DNA of 64,000 nt from positions 62,001 through 126,000 of the forward strand of contig JADNYV010000042.1 of the NCBI GenBank assembly GCA_015501055.1. Reading direction: 5' to 3'. The position numbers and the translations under genes were made by a program. The stretch comes from Mucidula mucida. Its lineage: Eukaryota; Basidiomycota; Agaricomycetes; Agaricales; Physalacriaceae. Every line of letters starts with the position of its first letter. Within the stretch, counting starts at the first letter, position 1. Below, one piece after another: positions 20,500 to 31,794 of this stretch. The notes beneath the pieces were generated by a model. The model was not told the origin of the DNA and did not search any database. It saw nothing but the letters and a program-made list of their open reading frames with translations.

Positions 20500-22250
20500 T
20501 TCTGCCGCTGTAGTGAGGCTTGCTTGAACCTTATTGCACAGGTGCTGAAGATTGGTGAGTTGTACCTCAATGAAGGGGATGTTGGATGTAGGGTTTAGTG
20601 GGGGAAAGAAGTGTGGCTAATACCCATGAAGAAGTTCAAAGGGGGATTTGCCTGTAGCAGAGTGAACATAGGTGTTGTGGGAGAATTTGGCGTACAGCAG
20701 ATGCTTGACCCAGTTGTCTTATTGGTAGTTGCAAAAGACACATAGGTACTGCTTGAGCTCCTGATTGTAGCGCTTGGTTTTGCCGTCTGTCTGGGGATGA
20801 TAAGCCGTACTGAGCGCAGAGGTGATGCCAAGCTTAGCGTAAATAGTCTGTATAACCTTGTTGGCAAACTGGGAGCCTTGGTTGGAGATTATCTTGTCTC
20901 AAAGGCCGTAGCGTTGAAAGATACCTTTCAGTAGTATATTCACTGTGCCATCTATGTTAATGGTCTTGCAACATGGAGATACAACCACACCCTTTGTAAG
21001 TTAGCCAACAACTCAGTGAATGGTGTTGTTATCTTTACATTTTGGGAGATTGGCAATGAAGTTGATTGTAATGGTGCCAAAGGGATGTTCAGGGATCTCG
21101 TTAGGAACAAGCGGGACATGAGCAGGATGATTGCTAGGTTTTATCATCTGACAGGTAGCACAGCCATTAACATAATCTTAAACAAAGACTAACATGCCTG
21201 GCCACCAGAACTCTTGACTAAGAAGCTTGTATGTTTTGAAGCATCCTGGGTGTCTGGGGGCAACAAGATTGTGGTGCATTTTGACTATGTCACGTCGAAG
21301 TTTGAGGTTGTTTAAAACATAGACCTTGCCTTGGAAGAGGACAATGCCGTCTTTGTAGTTCCACTTCTATAGGGTTTTAACCAGCAAACAGGGACTGTTT
21401 TTAAGCATTATGTCTAATACCACAGACTTCAATGTCCTTCTCTGGACATTCTTGAATACAACTCCTCAACTCTGTATCTCCAATAGCGGTAACTGCACCC
21501 GGCCGTGTTGTCCAAATTTAAAAGAATTTAGGATCTAGTAATACTTGGTTTGAGTTATCCTCCTCAACCCCCTCTTTATGATCTGCACAGTGGAAGAGCA
21601 GGGTGCTGTGATTAAATGTTCCAGATTTGTGAGTTAGGGTGTAGTTGGAGCGGGTGAGGAATAGGGCTCATCATGCCTGGTGACGGCTTAGTTTCTGTGA
21701 ATTGGTAAAGTACTTAAGGTTCTTGTAATCAGTGATGATATCTACCGGGTGGGAAGGCACCCTTCAAATAGTGTCTCCAAGATTCTAGTGCCCAAATGAT
21801 GGCTAGAAGCTCTTTGTCATGGATATTGTAATTGTACTTAGGTTCTAAAAGGGACTTGGATAGATAGGCAACTGGATGTCATTGCTCATTGGCTCTTGGT
21901 TGCGCCAAAATTCCCCCGGTTGCGTAGTTGGAGGCGTCAACTTTAACACAATAAGATTTATCAGGATTAGGCATAACTAGAACAGAAGAGGAGATACACA
22001 TATTTTTGAGTGCCTTGAATGCAGCTTGGCACTCAGGTGTTCATGCCCAGGTTTCACTCTTCTTAGTGAGGTCAAAGAGCGGACAGGCAATCTTGAAGAA
22101 ACCGGCAATAAACCGGCAATAAAAGTTCCCAAAGCCGAGGAAGAACTGAATGTCCTTGACATCTTAAGGTTCTGGCCATTGTACAACACCAGCAACCTTG
22201 ATGGGGTCCATGCAAAGTGTGTCATGAGAAATGATAAGTCCCAAGAATTC
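20500..22250 (-). pseudogene. Gypsy 2 RNase H and integrase core, heavily broken
   Basis: Remnants in several frames: the integrase catalytic neighbourhood (GFAVCLGMISRTERR-like text is lost; the complement of CATCCCCAGACAGACGGC at 20785-20802 codes HPQTDG-like sequence) and the RNase H stretch near 21690-21860. Many stops and shifts; not reconstructed. Confidence 0.65.
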
Positions 22251-23740
22251 AAAGACTTAGCTTTGAAGATACATTTCTTTGGCTTGGCATAAAGATTGTG
22301 CTCTTAAAGCTGTTGTAAGACTTAACAAACCACATTTTGGTGTTCCTTAAGTGTCTTTATAAATATCAGGATGTTGTCCATATATACCACAACTTTTCTT
22401 GAATCAATAAGGTCCTTAAGAATGGTGTTCATCATTGTTTAAAATGTGGTAGGAGAATTCATAAGACCAAAGAACATTACCATAGGTTCAAACAGGCTAC
22501 AATTTGTCTTAAATGTGCCTTTTCACTTGTTTCCCTCTTTGATCTAAATATTATTGTAGCCCCAGCGCAAGTCAATTTTAGAGAAGATCCTTGCACCCTT
22601 AAGCTTGTTGATAAGCTCAGGTATAAGTGAAAGAGGATACTAATTCTTAATGGTTCCCTTGTTGAGCTTGCAGTAGTCCTAGACAGGGCACAGCTTTCTA
22701 TCTTTCTTTTTAACAAAGAAGAAGGGACTTGTCATAAGGAATTTAGATGAACGGATATACCCTTTGGCCAAGTTCTTATTCAGGAACACGTTAAGTTTAA
22801 CTTGTTTAACGGGCAACAAGGGGTAGGTCTTGCATGGTTTGAGTTCAAATCCAGGAGTAAGATTAATAGTGTGATCCCAGAAGGTGTGTGCGGGAAGACG
22901 TTTAAACGTACTTTTATCAAAGACCATAAAATAAGATGCTGGAATCTGCAAAGATAGGGGGTGAATGTTGGCTGTTTTCTTGTTTTCTTCTGCAAGTTGC
23001 TGAGCCTTTATAAATCCTGTGCAGATGTAAACAGAGGGACTGTCTGAATATTTGGATTTCACACTGGGTGAGGATAATCATTCCGGAAAACTTGCTCAAA
23101 CATCTACTCTTCCCACTCCCTTGGTACCTCTTCTTCCTCCTCTTTGTCTTCGGTGAATAGAACAACCGGGACTTGTAGCTGGTTGGAACTCTGTGTGCCG
23201 GCTAAGCACCTACTTCTTATGGTTTGCTGGATGGAGAGACTGGTTGTAGGTTACCTTGCTGATCCTTTAACTGAACCTTATAGTCTTTATGCCAAAGCCA
23301 AGGATTATAAGGTTTTGCAGAGGCGTCAGCTGGAACTGGAGTGGATTTGGTGCATGCATGCACATTAGTTACAGGAGGGTTCTTAAGAATGCAAGTTTTT
23401 GAACATTGGTTAAAGTCAATCTGGATGCCGGCCCAGTTAATAGAGGGATTGTGCTTGTCCAGCCAGTCCATTTCCATAATAATGTTATGATTCCCAATAT
23501 CCGTGACGTAAAGCTCTACAAGCTTCTTGTGGTAGGACTGGCCATTTTGGCTATAGATGCAAATATGTTGGATGATGTAGTATTGCACTCAGCCCATGAC
23601 ATTCTTGAAGCTGTCAATATTACAAACAAGAAATGGGGAGGATAAAGGAATGAGGGTAAAATTGTGAGGTTGGCAAAGTGGGTGTTAATTATGATTCCTT
23701 CAGCGCCGCTGTCAATTAAGGCATGTGCAACAATTTTTTT
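22251..23740 (-). pseudogene. Gypsy 2 protease and reverse transcriptase, broken
   Basis: Protease signature ALIDSGAEGI at about 23697-23735, a following protease body (VTDIGNHNIIMEMDWLDKHN at about 23440-23500), the RT front (FWDHTINLTPGFELKPCKTY, PFFFVKKKDRKLCPV, 22679-22890) and the RT centre VVYMDNILIF, with codons 22373..22384 reading Y-M-D-N. As in gypsy element 1, the second catalytic Asp is Asn. Frames are interrupted repeatedly. Confidence 0.82.
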
Positions 23741-23918
23741 GCTAGTGACTTTGCCAATAAACTTGAGTTCTAAGGTAATAAAGGGTGTTTATTGGTTTTG
23801 GGTGACTGTGAATACTCAAAATTCTAAGGGATGAATACACTCACATAAGGAAGATAGTATAGCATATTGATTGGCAAAACATGTTACGGCTCCTCCTAAC
23901 ATTGTGGTAGGGAGCACT

Positions 23919-24941
23919 CTAAAAATCCAAACTGGCAACATCCTTCAAATATGCCATTGCCTGCTCTTTTGCATCTCCCTGTAATGTTTGAAGGAGATTG
24001 GTCGTTGCACTAATCTGCTGGACGGCGTTAACCTGGGTCAATGTAGAAATGTTGGACATGGAGGTGGATGGGGTACTGGGCGCAATAACCTTGGTAGTAC
24101 AAACATTCCGGCCAGGAACAGGGCCACGTGTGGGGCAGTTATTGGACATGTGGCCGGTCTGATGGCATTTAAAGCAGGTCCCACAATACTGAAGGATCTC
24201 TTGTTCAAAGGCAGTCAGTCTCGGAAGAGCGGAAGGGTTGCACCTGGGCGTCTAGACATGTCCACATCCATAGGGACTCCCATGTCAGGGGCCGGAGCAC
24301 AGGCAGCTGGAGTAGGCCGGAGCACCAATGTTGAAGTTGTATCTCAGCCACTGGAACACCAAATGGCCTTCTTGTGTTGGTGTGCCTTCCATGTGTTCTG
24401 CATCACAACTGCATGTTGCTTGTAGTCCGCAAGGTTGGTGGGAATGGGGAATGAGGTGGAGATGTGATTAACCAGGCTTGGATTGAGACCCTTTTTGAAG
24501 TAGTGAAGCAAGGAGATCTTGTCAAAACCGGACTCGTCAGCGTGGGTATCAAATGCAGTGATAAACTTATCAAGGTCTGCCAACTCTCCTGTCATGCGGA
24601 TAGTTTCCACCATCTGATAAGTAGTGGTAATGGGGTCTAGAGCGGCAAAGTCTAACTTGAACTGATTAATAACAGCATCCATGGTGGTCCATCACTTATC
24701 AGCGGCGGCAATAGTGCTATCCGCCTGATCAATATTGTACTCCTTCATGCGCCTTTCCGCCCATTTGCCTGTAATGAGACCCTTGAGGTAGCTGAGGAAT
24801 AACAAGACCTGTTCTTTGCCGGTGGTATAACGGGCCTTGTTGAGGCGGAAGTGATTGCAGAAGTGCGCGAGCCAGGTGCTAGATGTGGTGTGGTTGCCAT
24901 GGTAGTCGTCAAGCTTGGCACCATATTCAGAAATGTTGGAC
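23919..24941 (-). pseudogene. Gypsy 2 Gag, broken
   Basis: Starts at ATG 24939-24941 (MSNISEYGAKLDDYHGN). An in-frame TGA at 24692-24694 separates the first 82 codons from the next frame part (MDAVINQFKLDFAALDP, 24344..24682); TGA here can be a CGA codon changed at a CpG. Downstream a CCHC knuckle CFKCHQTGHMSNNC is intact (about 24130-24175). Further breaks follow. Confidence 0.82.
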
Positions 24942-25000
24942 ATGACAGGATTAGAAGCGGGAAGATTAGACTGGAGTGGATTAGGGGGAGATGGCAAAGG

Positions 25001-25386
25001 TGATGGGGGATAGAGAGGCAGAGATAATAATAGGATGAAGTAGGAGCAGGTCAGGCTTAATACAGTGCAGGGAGCTATCAAACAGTATAGAAACAAAGTT
25101 AACGAACTGAGAAATCTATCTAGAAAGGCCATGTATATATATAAAGAGTCTGTGGCTGTGTAAACAATAGAATGGCTCAAAGTTGAATAAGAGGCAGTGT
25201 GGATCGTGTCATGGGGTAATGGATAGGTGACAGGCTATGCTGATGAACTATACATGGATCAGGCCTGGGCTAAGGCAGTGTGGACCGGACCTGGAGCATG
25301 TAATATGTAATGATAAATGAGTGTGGTGTTGACGCAATGACAAAATGAACCGGGGTGGGGCAACAGAATAGAAGCAATTTGTGACA
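25001..25386 (-). repeat. 5' LTR of gypsy element 2
   Basis: About 386 bp, partner of 19522..19916. Outer end TGTCACAAATTGC on the minus strand. Confidence 0.8.
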
Positions 25387-25822
25387 ATTACAGTATTGGT
25401 GGACACAGTGCTCAAGTCATGCACATTTCAGTGTAAGCTCTAATCTGCAACAATTGGAGTAGCAATCTGTGAAACATCAGTATATCAGTAGGAAAATATG
25501 CTAAATAGAATATAAAGGTGAAAAAAGGTTGTAAAGGCTATTACTAATTATAATCACAGTGTATAAAATGCAAGTGGCTTGAATGTATTTGAGCCTTGAC
25601 AAGTTGCTTGACATCTATACTTGTGCATGTGATAGCTCAGGCTTTTACTGCATTGTCTTGAGTAATCTTAATCTTGAGCCCAACATTCAAGAAAAGTTTA
25701 CTAATAAAAGAATGTTAATAAGTAAAGAGATATTAGATATTTGAAAAAACTTGCATACATAATAGAGTACACTTTTAAAAGAGAAAAGATGATTTAGAAG
25801 ATAGAAAACACTTACCAGCTAT
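25387..25822. other. AT-rich, CpG-poor relic sequence
   Basis: No gene. Almost free of CG dinucleotides and rich in A+T, unlike host intergenic DNA in this window. Probably a very old transposon remnant into which the hAT element jumped; it resumes at 26497. Confidence 0.45.
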
Positions 25823-26488
25823 TAGGGATGTGCGCCGTACCATTACGAGTACGGCCGTAAGTTGCCCACCCGTATTTGGTTTACGGCCGTAAGATACGGT
25901 CCGTAATGGCCGGAACACGGCCGTAGTGTGGCGTCAGTTATAAATATCGAGAGTTATTGACCTGTCAGTATGTAGTTAGTTTTTCTCAATGTGTGGATAA
26001 GTTGACAAGTCACCTTTGGGCCCGAAAGGAGCCTACTTCAGCCATTACCACTGAAAGACAGTCATTCAGGCAGCTTCAATGCTCAAACACTGCACCAGAA
26101 AAGTTGATTCATGTCCTTTGATGTTTTCCGGACAGTAAATGGGTGGTCCGGGAGGCCAAATGCACCGAGAACATCGTTGTTCATCAACAAGATGGTCCAT
26201 GTGGTAGGTGTCCCGATTGGGACAAGCCATCACTGGCAAGGTCTTCAAGCGACATCCGCAACACATTTCAGCCAGCATCAGATTGTGTTTATCCTTGGTA
26301 CTCTACATGAGGGGTCTGCTACTGGATGGATAGTGATTTGAAGACGATCTGACCCCACCAGGTGAGTGACCGTATCACGGTTGTATGACCGATCCGTTGA
26401 CCGTACTCCAAGATTGCTCACGGTACGGGTACCGTAACCCGTATGCCGTACCGTATGCACCGTATATATGGTACGGCGCACATCCCTA
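25823..26488. mobile_element. Non-autonomous hAT transposon
   Basis: 666 bp with perfect 21-bp terminal inverted repeats (25823..25843 and 26468..26488, outer part TAGGGATGTGCGCC) and an 8-bp target-site duplication CCAGCTAT at 25815..25822 and 26489..26496, the hAT hallmark. Both subterminal regions are full of short CCGTA/TACGG motifs, including TTACGGCCGTAA palindromes, likely transposase-binding sites. No transposase is coded, so it would depend on a helper elsewhere. CpG-rich, hence younger than the DNA around it. Confidence 0.92.
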
Positions 26489-26496
26489 CCAGCTAT

Positions 26497-26904
26497 AAAA
26501 AGGTATAGGAAAATAGATTCTAGAGCTTTACATAGATAAAGATGAGAGATAATCAAAGTAAGCGGAAGAGTGGCATATTTGATTGCATCAGGCTTGAATA
26601 CTGTGACTGTAACACTTTCCCACAGTCCTTAAATAGGTTCTATGTAAAGGTCCTTCAATGTTATCTATAGTAATTTGCATTACAGAGTCTAGCAATGTGT
26701 ATTTAGATTCTTCTTATAGTTCAATTCAACACTGGAGACTCGAGCCCCACTGAAGGCCATTAGAATAAGTCTTTCAATAACAGACAAAATATAAATGATG
26801 AAAAACACAATAGATGGCTCTATGCACTGAATACATGAACATCTACAAGGCTGACTTAAGTCAGTTCAAGTTGCGGTTCTTCATGGGCGGACTCAAAGAC
26901 TGTT
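26497..26904. other. AT-rich relic and 3' flank of the antiporter gene
   Basis: Continuation of the CpG-poor sequence interrupted by the hAT element, then the 3' UTR side of the antiporter. No coding feature seen. Confidence 0.4.
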
Positions 26905-28335
26905 CTACATCTGTTTACGAAGTAATAATCCAACTCCCAATGCACCACCAGCTGTGTTCAAAAGCATAGCCCAGTTGACCACTGCAAACGGCTCCGCATT
27001 AGAACCTTCCAACAGTGGCCGTCCGAGCTGAGCTACAATCAGCGCAATCTCACCGCGCGCAACCATGGCAATACCCAACAGTAACACAGACTGCCAGGAC
27101 GTCAACAACTTCAGCGAAACAGTGTCCTTGTCCGCTCCTTCTTCCATCCTATTCATTTGACGCCCGAACCAGCCGCGAGACCGGTTTGGGTCTGGCCACA
27201 CAAGGATAGTTAACCCGACCGCGGCTTTGGCCACGAACATTAATAGCGAGTAAACGATGCCTCGCCATACGACGCGATGGGAACCTTCGATTGATCCCAG
27301 GGCGCTCATTGGCAATGCAGCACCGATGGACGCAAAGAATAACGGGGATAGGAATGTAGCAAGCAGCGGCTCGATTTGCGAAGTGAAAACCGAAATTGGC
27401 GTAACAAGACAAGGCTGGGGTGTGTATTGAACCTGGATTTCACTCTTCGCTGTATCGGTATCTTGGAAGTGGGATGTGGACGCTTTTTCGCATGGGAACA
27501 CATGAGCCAATAACGTCCCAGCAAGATGAGCCCCAAGGAGTTCACTCGTACCAGCGTACTTGGCGCCTGCAACATAGCCCGCGAGGGTAAACACGATGAG
27601 GAACAACTGCGTTCGTCCGCACTGAAGACGGGACAGTCCAGGAATCAAAGACAGTAAACGAGCGGCGATGTAAGTCACCAAGATGAACGCGGCCGAAACG
27701 AGAATCGGGCGGACGATAGAAGCCCATCCTACGCGACCCGAGTCTGAGGATATCTCGCCTATGACAGATGCGATAACGAGGCCAACAATATCGTCGAAAA
27801 GCGCGGCACTGAGGATAACAACACCTATTATGGATCATTTAGAATTTGAGAAAACAAGATGATTTCTTTACGTACCTGTCCTCGTTTGCTTGAGTTCTGG
27901 ACTGAGGAGCGAAAGAGTCGTTCCGAGAGATGTGGAACACAGCGCCGCTCCGGCTGTAAACCCTTGCAGTGCGGAATACTTGTATCCGACTGTAAGGAGC
28001 AGCATCGACAAGCCAATAGGTAGGACAATACCGGTGAATGCCGCGGTCATAGATAGGTAGATGTTCCTGTGCAGCAGCGTCATGTCCGTGGTCAGACCAG
28101 CCTCGAATACGATGAGGAGGAGACCAATGTAACCCAAAACCAGAAATGTCTCCTGCCCACCCAAGGGTATGATGTTCGCAGCCTCTGGGCCATATATAAT
28201 GCCGACAACGATAGAGCCGAGTAGCCCTGCTTTGAGCAGATTGTTGGCAAGTTCTTCCGCAACGTTGAGAATGAAGATGAATGAGGCCAAGGTGAGAAGA
28301 AGGGGAATTTCAGGTATGTCGTAAGAAAACGCCAT
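26905..28335 (-). CDS. Cation/proton antiporter (Na+/H+ exchanger family, CPA2-like)
   Basis: Integral membrane exchanger likely moving Na+ or K+ against H+. Two exons: 27876..28335 and 26905..27824, joined by a 51-nt intron (donor GTACGT, acceptor AATAG); 459 residues. About 11-12 hydrophobic segments are visible, starting at EIPLLLTLASFIFILNVAEE. The family core is present: GLLGSIVVGIIYGP, LVLGYIGLLLIVFEAGL, and LLSAALFDDIVGLVIAS, whose paired Asp correspond to the ion-binding aspartates of this family, then SPLFFASIGAALP and MVARGEIALIVAQLG. Short cytosolic loops, no long tail. Substrate and membrane are unknown. Shares a 131-bp promoter region with the divergent dipeptidase gene. Confidence 0.88.
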
Positions 28336-28466
28336 TTTTGTACTTGTGGGACGGGGAAGACTCCATGAAATGAGGAATTAGCGGGCAGGCAATGCGTCGA
28401 TGGTGGTGGTTAAAAGGAAACCTAAATTAGGTACTTCGGCTATCTCATTCGTCCATCATCATCATC
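28336..28466. promoter_or_regulatory. Bidirectional promoter region
   Basis: 131 bases between two divergent ATGs (antiporter and dipeptidase). No TATA box seen. Inferred from arrangement only. Confidence 0.4.
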
Positions 28467-30222
28467 ATGCCTGCTCCCCCGGAATTCCTCAAGTTCATCG
28501 ACGACAACGCAGAGGCTTTCATAAAACGCTTGGCCGAAGCAGTAGCGATCCCAAGGTTCGTGCTTTTCGCTGTCCGCGATGCGCAGCGGTAATTGAAGAT
28601 GGGGAGAACAGTGTCAGCGGTGATGCCCAGCGCCGAGATGATGTCTTCAGGATGGCCCACTGGTTGGAAAACCAGCTCAAGTCGTACGGCGTCGAGACGC
28701 AGCTGTCTGATCTTGGGAAGCACGTTATGGATGGGCAAGAACTCCCACTACCGCCAGCTATCCTAGGCAAGATCGGCAACGATCCCGCCAAGAAGACAGT
28801 CCTCATCTACGGTCACTTTGACGTGCAGCCTGTGTGTATTCATAGCTGCTTTATCTGCTCATTTGATACGATTTGCTTTTATGCAGGCCAACTTTTCCGA
28901 TGGATGGTCCACAGAACCCTTCGAGCTGACTGTCAGTCCCAATGGCCAACTATTCGGACGCGGCTCTACAGATGACAAGGGGCCGATTCTTGGCTGGCTC
29001 AATGTCTTACAATGGCATTCGGAGAATAAGAAAGAGCTCCCAGTCAACATCAAGTTCTGCTTTGAGGGTATGGAAGAGAGCGGCAGTGAGGGACTTGACG
29101 AACTCGTCGAGAAGGAGGCCAAGAAAGGTGGTTGGTTTGAAGATGTCGACTGTGTTTGCATTGTAAGTTTGACGCGTCTCTTTCGTTTTCTTTCAACTGA
29201 TGAACCTCCGCTCAACAGTCCGACAACTACTGGCTCAACACTCGTACGCCCGTCCTTACCTACGGATTGCGCGGGATATCCTACTTCAAGATCAACGTAA
29301 CCGGACCAGGCTGGGATCTGCACTCCGGCGTGTTCGGCCGCACTATCCACGAACCCATGACAGATCTCGTGTTGCTCATGTCGAAACTCGTTGATGTTAA
29401 AGGAAACATCCTCATTCCTGGAGTAGATGAAATGGTAGCCAGTGCTCTTGACGAAGAACGCGCGGTCTACGAGAGACTTGACTATGCCATCGAAGATATT
29501 GAGACTGCTGCTGGTGGCAAGATAGCGCTTTCGTCAAACAAAATCGACGTTCTCATGGGTCGTATGCGCTCACCAAGTCTATCACTTCACGGTATCGAAG
29601 GGGCTTTCTACGGCGCCGGAGCGAAGACTGTTATCCCTGCCAAGGTTGCTGGCAAGTTTAGTATCCGGTATGTCTGCTTGTTTCAACACAACTACCGTAC
29701 TTCTCATATATGTAGACTTGTTCCTCCTCAGACGCCCGATAATATCCGGCCCCTCGTCACAGCATACCTTGAGTCTGAGTTCGCCAAGCTGGGCAGCAAG
29801 AGTACGATGACTATTGAGGAGGTGCACGGAGGACGGCCATGGTTAGCAGACATGAACCACTGGAATTTTGAGGCCGCCAAAGAGGCTACACGCCAGATCT
29901 ACAAGGTAGAACCCGATATGACTCGCGAAGGCGGTTCTATTCCGGTGACCTTGACGTTTGCGGAAGCCATTGGCGCCAACGTTGTACTCCTGCCAATGGG
30001 GAGAGGTGATGACGGTGCTCAGTATGTTTATCCCCGATTTTACGACTGCGCGGAATTAACGTGACGTTTTCAGCTCAACGAATGAGAAACTTGATAGATC
30101 CAACTTCATTGAAGGGGTGAGTCTCCATTTCTCTCGCGGCGTCACATTTGTTGACGGGCGACTAGTCGAAACTCCTGGGAACGTATTTATATGAGTTGGG
30201 AGCTATTGCTGGCAAGAAGTAG
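28467..30222 (+). CDS. DUG1: Cytosolic non-specific dipeptidase, M20 family (Dug1-like)
   Basis: Zinc metallopeptidase that cleaves Cys-Gly and other dipeptides, the last step of glutathione breakdown in yeast. Seven exons: 28467..28555, 28612..28831, 28887..29162, 29219..29667, 29716..30021, 30074..30116, 30166..30222; 479 residues, the normal length. M20 landmarks: [11 protein letters not shown] (zinc His and Asp), [10 protein letters not shown] (bridging Asp), [14 protein letters not shown] (catalytic Glu pair), and the dimer domain [17 protein letters not shown]; the last His ligand lies at the exon 5/6 junction, GDDGAHSTNEKLD. All catalytic residues are present. The first intron uses an unusual donor, GTTCGT. 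Convergent with the phosphorylase gene, 194 bp apart. Confidence 0.93.
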
Positions 30223-30416
30223 TCGGACATTTAGGCTAAAGCACAGTTGTTGTATGTAACTCACAAATGTAACGTTGGTTCACGAAATGCGTAACAGGTT
30301 CCATTCCAACTCTGTATCTTGATAGCCTAGTTATTTGATCAAACGCTTCTTTACATCGCACACCATGCACTTCTCTAAAGAAAATCCATCATGCCTCTAA
30401 ACGTACACCTGTAAAT

Positions 30417-31605
30417 CTACGAAGGCTTGAGCATATCTACAATCCGTTCCACTAGCTCCTTCATCAATTTGCCTTTCTGCACACCTATTTCCAGTACTTC
30501 AGCATGCGAAACGACATTTTCTATGGGCAGCTCTACGGGATTGCCAGCCAGCTATAGCGAATGATCAGTCTCGTCACTTCGCGTCAGAAAGAACCGCACC
30601 TCAGCAGCGACTTCCTCCTTGATACTGCGATACTTTTCTGGAATAACCACAGCGTTTGTAACGAGACTGAGGACCATGACATTCATGCCCTCGTGTCTTG
30701 CTGTAACGACCTCCGGAACCGTGCTCATTCCGACGACATCTGCACCGATGCTACGCAAGAATCGGCCTTCCGCGGGGCTCTCGTATGTAGGTCCGCTGAC
30801 CCAGGCGTACACGCCTTCCGCGAGCTCATCGGATTGTAGCCCAAGCTGATGGGCGGCGAGGAAGGCAAGTCGTCGAAGCGTAGGCGAATACGCATCAGAG
30901 ACGGCTATGAAGCGCGGATATTCTGGAGATATTAAGGGGCCCAGAAGGGGATTCATGCCAGTTAGGTTGGGAAGTGCAAGGTGATCTTGGATAACGACAA
31001 CTACGGAAGCGTGGGCAATGCGGTTTGGCGAACGATAGAAGTACTCACTAGTTCCGACAGCAAGTTTAGGATTGAGCCCGCCAGCTGCGTTGGTCACTAT
31101 AAGGAAAATATATCATCAACCTTTCATGAACGCGACGAACTTGCTCACCGATCAGATCTTGTACTCCCAATTTAGCCATGACGCGAACTGGGTAGACCAC
31201 TGTTGCTAGTTTATGACCTTCGTATGGATGGAACTATCTGATTGCTTGTCACGTATTGTTGCAGAAACTGAGGCTTGAACGGACTCTTCCAAGCATGGCG
31301 ACAACGGGCGTGCCCTCCCCTGATCCCATTATCCCAAACGCTAATGCGCTCTTGTGTCCGGGAACTATACCACATCGATGAGATAAGATACTCGTGCCGA
31401 TACGGTACTGCTGCGTACCGCTGCTCTGAGCAAATCCCGGAATGGTCTCGTATGGGACGAGAACGACATCGCGAAGAGCCTCTACTAGACCACCAAGACC
31501 CGATCCACAGATGATGCCGACGCGAGGCTTGCGCAGTTTCTCCGGTAGTAGTCTATGAAGGACGTTGATTGAGGCCAGGAAGGGTACTGGTTGGTCGAGC
31601 AGCAT
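30417..31605 (-). CDS. PNP1: Purine nucleoside phosphorylase
   Basis: Splits inosine and guanosine into base and ribose-1-phosphate in purine salvage. Six exons: 31419..31605, 31285..31364, 31149..31233, 31049..31096, 30600..31000, 30417..30551; 311 residues, usual for trimeric PNP. Motifs: GIICGSGLGGL (phosphate loop), VPGHKSALAFG, VVAMLGRFHPYEGH, VTNAAGGLNP, IQDHLALPNLTGMNPL, VYAWVSGPTYESPAE (PNP signature with base-contacting Glu), GADVVGMSTVPEV and LSLVTN. All binding-site residues seem present. Introns 31365..31418 (54 nt) and 31001..31048 (48 nt) are multiples of three without stops, so retention would keep the frame. Start at 31605 is the first Met; a further upstream exon is possible. 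Confidence 0.92.
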
Positions 31606-31794
31606 GATGGCGACTAGGAGACCGCTTCAGGGACGTGCGTCGTGAAGGATAGTCACGGGTTTTTTTGTTCTTGGATCTTGCTCCGATTAGTGGCATTGCG
31701 CGCTCTAAGAACGTTGTCTTTTTGGTATGTTCAGCAGCGTTATTTGGTTCTATACTAAGATGATGCAGAATCTTACAGAGCCATAGGCACTCAA

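Larger units (their letters stand above)
19522..25386 (-). mobile_element. Second Ty3/gypsy LTR retrotransposon (chromovirus), decayed
   Basis: Minus-strand element of about 5.9 kb. LTRs at about 19522..19916 and 25001..25386 share long blocks (ATAGAATGGCTCAAAGTTGA, GATCAGGCCTGGGCTAAGGC). Outer ends at 25386 and 19916 are TGTCA on the minus strand; the other ends are uncertain by some bases. Gag, zinc knuckle, protease, RT, integrase and chromodomain remnants follow in gypsy order. Sequence is strongly CpG-poor and all frames are broken. No TSD recognised. Confidence 0.9.

Noticed and set aside
26278..26556. 92-codon minus-strand frame at the right end of the hAT element.
   Set aside because: It runs across the TIR and the TSD into unrelated DNA, so it is chance coding in a repeat-rich end.
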